Below are positions 50,601 through 59,600 of a DNA stretch of 64,000 bases, one piece after another. Under the pieces are notes generated by a model. That model had not been told where the DNA came from. It did no database searches and saw only the letters and a list, made by a program, of their open reading frames with translations. This stretch comes from Ectocarpus siliculosus (taxonomy: Eukaryota > Sar > Phaeophyceae > Ectocarpales > Ectocarpaceae). The stretch is taken from NCBI GenBank assembly GCA_000310025.1, contig FN649729.1:861014-925013 (forward strand). Direction: 5' to 3'. A program made the translations under genes and the position numbers. The number at the start of each line of letters is the position of its first letter. The stretch's first letter is position 1.

Positions 50601-53600
50601 CAACCATTCCTATCGTGGCACAACAGTCTGCCCGCGCCGCCCATTCCATGTTCTGACCATTTACGTTAAATATGGTACTCTGTTGGCCTCGCAAAGCGCT
50701 GTACTGAAATCACACAGAAGTTCTCGTTAATAGTGCCAGACCGGAACTGTTGACAGATTCTCAGACCCTGAATAGTGCCGCTTTGGCACTATTCAGGCAT
50801 TCTGAACTATAGTGCCGGTGCCCGGTAGAGTGCCGGTGAATTTTCTGCGCACACCCCGGCACTAAACAGGGACCTCGACTGTATGCATCCCGTGGTCATG
50901 GGTATCGCCGGCCCTTGCATACCTCGCCGGTCAGAGACTGTAGCGTTGCTTCGTCACAGAGGACGCCGTTTTCTCCCTTCTCCGATGCGGCGGCAAGCCT
51001 CGCCGCCAGGTTGACCACGTCCCCGGCTAGGGCATACTCTGACCTGAGGTTTGGTGAAGGTTGCGGTGTGTGTGCATGGGCGATTACAAGGTGGACCGTA
51101 AGGTGGCCCGTGTGTGCGTGGCCCCTCACACGGGAATGCACGGCCACAACCACGAGGCCGACAACACAAGGTACACCGCAGCTTTTTTCAGGGCCTCTAA
51201 CCCTCACCTGAAGTTCGGCTTTCCGATGATTCCCGTGCACATGTGACCCGTGGCGATCCCGACACCAGTCTTCCTCTTGAACCGCTCATCGGAGGACATA
51301 ACGATCATGAGCGCCACTCGGATCGCATGGAGGTTGTTGTACTCATAGGAGCACCCGGGTGTTCCGAAAGCGTACAACAGAACGAGCCCTGCGCCAAATG
51401 AAATAGGCCACGTTGTGCTTGATCTCAAGGCCTCATAGTACTCGTAGGTCTGTAGCCGAGACAACCTTTAACTGAGAACCAACCGCTTCAGGAAACCACA
51501 TGCGGCCTTTCAACGTCACTAAAGGTAGTTGTTCCGCCGCCTGCCCCCCACCTTCTGCCCACCTCGTTGCAATAAACCCGCCCCCGTTGGTACCGCACCC
51601 CCCGGTGTTTGCCATCGGGGTTTGGGTTTTCGTCGCTTGGCAACGACGTTGTAAAACAAGCCCCCCACTCGGTGTTTGCCATCGGGATTGGGTTTTCGTC
51701 GCTTGGCAACGACGTTGTAAAACAAGCCAATTCACTTCGTGAACTCGACAACCAGGTTACCGTTTTTTTTTTTTACCTCGTTTTTTTTTTGGCGGTAACC
51801 ATAATGGTGGTCGAGTTGATCATGTTGTGCGGGGTCGAGAACCCTCACTCCGCGCAACGGGGGATGATCGCACCACGTTGTGTTAAAATGGTCAAGCTTC
51901 CTCGAGGCAGTTACACAGTGCTTACAACTGTCTCTGGAAGTGAAAGCACCAGAAAATAAATTAAGTCATACGTAGCTGTCATCCGTACGCAGGGAAGTAA
52001 GCACAAGATGCCGAACACCCTTAGCAGGATGCAGCTCACCCTTCATGCGACTCGCCAAATACCTCACGGCGCTTTGCGCTTGGTGATGTGAGAGCCTGGT
52101 CCGGTGAGAACCCGGCGTGCTCCGTCCCGGCTTTGTAGGGATGCGAGGTCAATGGTCAAACGACTACGGCATGCACGACTATGAGTACACCCCCCCCCCC
52201 CCCCCCCCGGGGCCCAACGTCGACAGAATGCATATTCTCCTGCACCAAAAACTCATCCTTGTTCTTCCCGCGGTCGATCCTCTTGCGTCACCCGGTGTAC
52301 CTGTCACGTGGTCGTCACGCGACCGAAACAATGCGGAAGACGTCCGAGTCGACGGTAGTGTACGGGACGCTCACCTTTTTCGTCCATTATAACCTGTAGC
52401 CGAAAAAATGACATAGCACCAAACGGTAGTTGAGACCCTACACTTTGCAGGCGATACACGAGAAATACCGTTTGCTTGTTGATTGTTGACGATGTTTCTC
52501 GATGACGACGCTTGCATGACCTATTGTGGAGAGAGACTTCACTAGCACAAAGCGAGCACCGAGGAGCCTGAGAATGAAATTTTGTGTCGGGTTGCAGTTT
52601 GGGGTTTGGTATGCATGTGGCAATGCGCTAGTTAATGGGCGAGGATGGATATCAGGTAAAAAAAAAAAAACTTCTCACGAGTCTTCCATCGCACGATATT
52701 CGATCCACACAGGTCAAACTAGCGACTAGCTGAGACATACTGTTGAACCAAAGAGAATCTTGCAGCCGCCAGGCTTTCGGGAGGAAACTCTCCGCAAAGT
52801 TGGCGTTAGAGATACTACAAAATACGTTTGCGAGACAATTCACGTCCCTTGCAGAGTTCAAGAACACAAGTGTGATTTCGTCCATGATTCGTGCGGCGAC
52901 ATCCAAACCAAGGTCGGGAGTATAGCTCCAACCATGTGTCACCTTGTTCACGTAGCCTCCGGCAATCAGGACTTCTCGAAAGCCCATCATCGCCACCTGA
53001 GCCACTTCCTTGATACCGTCTTCCGGATTGGCGCAAGCGCTGCTGTTGATGTCCTTGATATCGAATTTCACGAACCCAACCGTGCCCTGAACGGGAGACA
53101 TCAAAATTTAACAGGCGATCTTGATCATTGAGAAAACGTTTTTTCCGGAACTCCAACAACCATGGATAGAGATATTACTGTTTTGCTGAAAGCCGTTGCG
53201 ACTAATAAAGTTATTGCTTTGATTCTTTCTGGGAAATAATTCCCCAACGGGAAATAGTCCGGATTTGGATTCCTGCGAGACATATCTCTGTAGTTCCATG
53301 CCACCAACCATTCCTTCAAAACCCAAAACAGTGAAAAGTACGTCCGCAGCATTTCAGGGGTCGGATCCGACCCCTGAAATGTTTGGCGGGTCCGTTTCAT
53401 TTTTTTTGTTCCCACATGATCCGCACCTGAACACGTTGACAACACAGACATCACTCTGTAGCTCGCTTTTGATCAGTTGCGTCAGGACCAAGCAAACATG
53501 AGAGTGAGTGCAAGCGTGAACACCAACAAACGTAAGCCTCTTGGTCGGGAGTCAGGATGCCGCGTTCGATCAACTGGCAGGCGATGGTCTACAGGATCGG

Positions 53601-56600
53601 TATGTTGCCGATCATTGAAAAAGACCTTGTCCCGGTGAGGTCGTGAAATTCTGTGCCAGGGCACACCCAGGAAAGACCTCAATGCCTCATGCGCCTCTGC
53701 ATCTTACTTCTACGGTCCATTCTTATCATGCACCACGACTTATCCCGCAACATTACGCACCCGCAACAGCGCACCTGCAACGAACCATAAGCATGAAACA
53801 TCGAGAGAAGCTTCTACTTTGTAGTAAGTAAACTTGTGCATGTTCACGCGATAGGAAAATTTGTAGTGCAAAGCTGTCGTAGTGTCCACCTGTCGGAGCT
53901 CTCCCAAGGCGATCCCGCTCGCCGCGTCCCCTCGAACGCTCTCCATTTTGTCAAGAACCGAGCTTGGGATGAAACTCTTTAGGTCTTCTGTCAGCCCGTC
54001 GTACTCAGGGGCGGTCATATTCAGTCTCGTGCACACGTTAGTGTCCTTTGAAACACTGGTGTACAAGCTAGGCATCGTAGCCTATTTCGCGGATAAACAA
54101 ACCCCGGAAGTTGACGGGGCAAACGTGTACATGGTCATGAAGGTGGCGAGCGAGCGGTGTGTTTTCTCTCGTCACTCTAAAACATGACGAGTTTTGCGAG
54201 CGCAGACGTTTTTCCTCTTAACGACCAAGGCGCGGCGCGAGGTACACGTTATGTTCTTCCACATACAATTTTATTGTGTTTGTTTGTCTTTATCTCAAAT
54301 CAGCGCTCACAGCACTTGTGCCGTTCTACTCCAACCCGTGGCCTCACAGAAGGGTTCCCCCCTACCCACCCCTCCTGCGGTAGTTTGCCTTCGGTTTTTC
54401 ATGCGAGAAGAGTGGAGCACACTCTATTCCCTCTGTGCACGCACGAACCAGCGCTTTCCACCCACGCCAGGAACAAAGCGAGACAAAAACTCACTTTGCA
54501 AGAAAAGCTCCCTTGCGCCGAGATTCGATCCCCTGACCATGACCACCGGAAGATTTTCGAGGATACCGACTAGACTACCGGGGCGACCGGTCATATAAAG
54601 TACAATGGAGTACTCAATTCAGACGTACCAAAACACACCTTCAGGCAATTTCCGAATATTGTTGGTTATTCTTCTCTCTGGCAAGATGCTCTACTTCGGT
54701 GTCATCGTATCTTTCATACCGCACGCAAACTAGAGTTGTCATCCCTTACAATTCTTTCCACTAAATACCTAACATTGGGGCTTAAGTCTCCCAGGTGGGC
54801 TTCCAGGAACGCACCTGCGGGGTCAAACGACGCGACACACGTGTACCAACCAATCACCTTGGCAGGGTTGAGCCCTTGCAAGACTCCAGGAGGCTTAGCT
54901 TCCTCCGCCGCTGAGGTTGATGCCTGAGTCTCAGGAGGCCCCGATTCAGGCTGTTGCTGTTGCTGCTGCTGCTGCTGCTGCTGCTTTCCATCACCAAATT
55001 CTTTGATCCCCTTTAGCACTTTACACGTTTCGTGCTCGGGGTGATCCCATAGGTCTAGCCAGTAGCCGGTCAACGCAACCGCCTGCCACCAAGGAACACC
55101 AAGGAACAACAAAATCATTCCAAAAACCAGTTTCCCATCTCCCCTAAGCATGCTATGAAGGTGGTTCAAGATGCCATACAGGCACAGAGCATTTTTTTCG
55201 CCTCGCACACAAGCACGGCGTGCCCCCTGTCAACGGGCACAAGCAGCCTGTGAAGAGAGGGTCGAGACGATGCATCGTCTGCCACTTTGTCCTGAGAACA
55301 TGTTCGCTCCTGGGCACTCTCGGATATTGCCAATCGATGCCTAGGAACGGTTTGTGGCTCGGACAAAGGACAACCGGAGAGAGAAATAGAGGGTCGCCGG
55401 AGGGAGATACCAAGGAAACTATTTCGAGTTGTTGGCCTCGAGGCGCGGTGCTGGTCGTGATGTGGTACGCGAAAATATGTACAGGACAACCTTTCGAGCT
55501 CCATCCTTCCACTGTTTATTCGTTCAGCCTTCACACGTGCTCCATCCCGACTCTTCAGCAGTTCGGACGTGGCAATCCTGCTAGACCGCAACGCAGGATC
55601 AAACCCTCTCCCGTGAACCAGATAGCTGTAACTCCCTCACCTCGCCACTAAGGCAGACTTCGTTCTTTCTTGACAGGTCGTGCGCGATCGCCAGCTGTTC
55701 GAAGACGCCTCCGCACACAAACGTCGCAAACGAACTCCCCGCCTAAACATCCACGAATATGAAGAGATTCGTTTCATTGACGGGTAGTGAACGTGGACAG
55801 GTGACGGAGTTTGGGATGTAGAGAACATTTGTGCGCTTTAGATGCGACGAGCAACAACTTCTAGATCAAAATCTGCAGCCCTGATTTTTTATGTCCTCAT
55901 TTCTAGAACAAAGAGAGAAATTAGTGTCATCCCTGAGATATATAAAACAACGCTTGCTTACTGTCCTGCCAATGGAGGCGAAGATTGACAAACAGGAAAT
56001 GCGCCCTTCAAGTGAAAGAAACTGGGTCTGTAGGTAGGGAAAACAAGGGCCGTCTACCCGACAACCAAGCTTAAGAGGTCAGGCACGACGTACTGCACGA
56101 CTGCTTTCGGGGTCTTTTCGCCTTTAGCAGAAGGACAAAAAAAGAGAACCACAACCAGGGACATCAAGGCGCACATACTCAGGACCCTAACCAAATCGAT
56201 TTGGTGACGACCTGAATGAACCGCTCTATGTACGTCGCCTTTTGCGGGATGGGTCTAGCATGGTCACCGAAGCACGTGACAAGCGATTTCGACCGCTTAC
56301 GAGCCCCCGCTCTGTTCAAGATCTCACCACCGAGGGACACTGGCAAATCACGAGCTCGGCACTGGGTTTAAAACAAGTTCTAAGGTTGAACCCGAGATCC
56401 CCCCTCAGCCAGGGTTGTTGTGCGCCCCCGTGCCCCTCACTCACCTGAGCCGTGGTACCCCCGATGTTGACCGTGCGCAAACTCCCAACTCCGATGGACC
56501 CGTGTAGTGTTAGAGTGGATTCGTTAACACCGTCCGAGAAGTTGTAGGGACTAAGTTTGTTCAGGAGCCTGCCGCCGCACTGCGCGGCGGCCATGGTCGC

Positions 56601-59600
56601 CAAGCAAAGCTTTGTGGGCTGGGTGCCATCAAGGGTGTTGATGCACTTCCGAACGCTCTCGCCTGTGCGTTTCCATATCCTCTCTGTCTCGTACACAATG
56701 AGGATGGCATCCCCGGCGAAACAATCTATATCTCCGCCGGTACCCTGCAAGGCGTTTGGTTCCGCGAGTTTTCACACGAGGAGTCATATTTACATACCGT
56801 AGAGGAACAAATCCGAGTGTTCCTTCGAGAAAATAACGTGGCGTTGGAAACAGTTGAAAGTTCCTGTTGGTGTCCAATCTACGCCTGGCTTCCGGCGAAA
56901 ATATCAGTATCAGCTAACTTCTACCAATGGCACCTCATGCAGTAGTTGTGTGCCGTACGGCCTCGCCTAGTGCACGACCCTCTCTGATCTTTCCGTGAGA
57001 CTATTCTTCGAAACCACGCGATCGCCGACGGCCATTAAGACCATGGAAGGGCATCGTTGTCGCGATTACCTACCTTATAGCAGTAAAGCCAAAATGGAAC
57101 AATCCCAGAAGAGGGATTCGTGGAGCCGCCGCACAATCATTGTCCGGAGCGAACAATTCCATGGACTGAAAAACATCTTCTCGCACATATAGGAACTAAG
57201 ATGGAGTGCGGCGAAAGGGAGGAAAACTACCTGAATGATATCCAAGAGGTCGCAGAAGTATGCGTTGAACATTTTCCAAAACTTCTCAATGCCTTGAGCG
57301 CCCTGTTGAGCGAACATTTCCATCGACGCTGTATAGCCACTGATATCAACAAACAGCAAGGCCGCGTCCATGCATTCCGTGGCATAGCGGGGCTTCCCGG
57401 GCTTCCCTATCCGCCGTTGCACCACGAGATTCTCGATCACGCGCTGAGGTAAGAGCGCGGCTAGGGCCACCAAATGGCGGTGCTCTCTGGGAACCGAGCT
57501 TTTTTCTGCTCCGGAAAACGAACTCAGCTGAGCGGAGAAGAGCAGAGGGGAACAAGAGAAAAACGAGTAAGAAAAACTCGATTTGTCGTGGTACACTTGA
57601 CATAAAATGTTGTTGTTGTTGTTGTTGTTGTTGCCTTGAAAGACAATCCGACATCTACCCGGTACCTTTATCCTAACACGGGGGACCAATGGAACAACCG
57701 AACGATTATGCTATTGTCCATCACACACAACAAATTCCCCAACAACATCATCGAGAAGATGTGCAGGTGACCGTACAAAAGGGTCTCATCTCCCCAGCGT
57801 CTGTCGAGGACGACCCCCCCTTTTCACAACGACAAAGTATAGAGAGCACTCTTTTGCGAATTCAAGTTCTCCAACAAGAGTGAGGAAAGTGGGCTGCTGA
57901 GCAGTTCTCGCAACTAAACTGAAATCATGCATCGCAGGTGAAAACGGAGGTCTCAGAGGTAGAAGCCTTGCTCGCGATACCGGCTGTACCGGAAGGGCTG
58001 AAGGAGAGAGACAAGATCAACACAATGTCGTGATGAGATGCGTGAAGCAATTAAAAAACGGCCCAGCTTAGGAACCGTTTTAAACAGCAGCTACTCCGCT
58101 TCCAAATTTCCAAATTTCTAAATCCGTAGATCATACGATTTGTGGCTGAGGAAAAAAATATTGAAAGTTGGAAGTTTAGACACTACTGGCACCGAAGCAT
58201 TTGGAACGAGTTGCTTCCAAATTGGAAATCTGCAACGTCGGACACATTTGTAAATTTGGAAGCAAAACAGTAGTGTTGAAATCGGCCCGTAAGAGAACCA
58301 AGGTCACTGGTTAAACTCTGCAGTACGATCAAAATGAAATTTGCCGCAGGCGTAGACTACTTGAAGGTGCTGTCCGAAACAAACCAAAGTGCACTGAGAC
58401 ATCATGTTACAGCGGTCAACGGAACGATGCCGAGGCCACTCTCCAGCACTCGTGGGGTAATTGCCGAAGAGGCAACCCGCCAACCAAATCAAAGGAATTC
58501 AACATTGATTCAGGGGTCTGGACAGATGAAACTTGATTTGGGACCATGGAGAACATTCCGCGAACGTGGTGGATTTATGACCATCATTGCATTGCCCCTC
58601 ATGCCATCGCAGTTCTTTTCTCGCCTGCACACAAACTCAGATTTCCGAAAAGTTGCATTGATCGCTGCTGGCGCGCGCATCTTCGAAAAGCAAGTTAATT
58701 TGAAAGTCATCTCTCTACAGTAGGTGTCCACGACAGCTATTTTGCTACATCCGGCGTTCTGAAATTCCACGCAGCCCTATGGTCTATTATTGCGATTGCT
58801 TGCCAGGAGTAGTGGCGATGTGCAAGTGAACACCTCTTCTTTGGGTCGGTCACCGATCATGCCTCAGGTTGATCGCGACTAAAGCGCATCCGTTGACAGC
58901 CTCTCGGGCTTATTGAGAAGCTACGGCTAGCCAAATCCACAAACGACTATGCAGAAGTTGCTGCAAATCCAGGACCAAGCCCACTGCTTCGCGGAATTTA
59001 AGAAGCTTTGCAGCAGATGTCCACTCCACGCCCACCCACATACGATGGTTTGGTGGCACCTTCCGTTGGCGGCGGCTCGCATTGTTGGAAATAAGGGAAA
59101 ATTACACTAAACGGGATCGCGGCACATGGACAGTCTCCTGTTGTAGTGCTTTTAGGAAGAAGAGTTAAATGTCAACTTTCTTCGCTGGAGATTTCGGCAT
59201 GAAACAAAGAGATTTGGGGTTGTATTTCGGCATTACCTCAGTAGATGTTAAACAGCAGTAGTGTGGGATAAATCTGCATGTGTGCCATTCTCTTTTGCTG
59301 TACAATTATGATTGCTTCTGTAAGTGTCCAGTCAGTGTATTTAATGTGTTTTGTGCAGTTGCGAGTTGATGTGGCCATCAAGAGTGGGGAACCTGGGCCA
59401 AATACCTACGCTATGGGCACACCCTTGCTGTCAGCGATTAGTCTACAAGTCTACAGTCCAGCACAGCAGCAGTGTAAATGCCTCACATTGTTCCAACTCC
59501 TGTGAGGGCTTGTCGCGCCCAAACCACGCAATGCTGAGGAACCAAGTGCAACCCCGTCAAAATTTCGTGTCGATGCTCCCGTGGATGCAGTCTGCCCTGT

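Larger units (their letters stand above)
50923..53086 (-). other. Cyclase homology domain 2
   Basis: Exons 53086-52943, 52393-52375, 51388-51208 and 51043-50923 (closing strand in 47999-47904). Reads GTVGFVKFDI, FREVLIAGGYVNK, VIMDEKG (microexon), LVLLYAFGTPG, GVGIATGHMCTGIIGKPNFR, then SEYALAGDVVNLAARLAAAS. The Asn and Arg of VVNLAAR, which stabilise the transition state, are present, as is the Lys of YVNK. The metal-binding aspartates are not, so this half complements domain 1, as in human ADCY10. Confidence 0.92.

Noticed and set aside
53482-53682. Minus-strand exon reading TIACQLIERGILTPDQEAY
   Set aside because: It has splice-like ends, but cyclase exons 6 and 7 already join in phase and match the family without it.
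58334-58723. 130-codon plus-strand ORF
   Set aside because: Lies opposite a cyclase intron, with no splice partners or recognisable domain.
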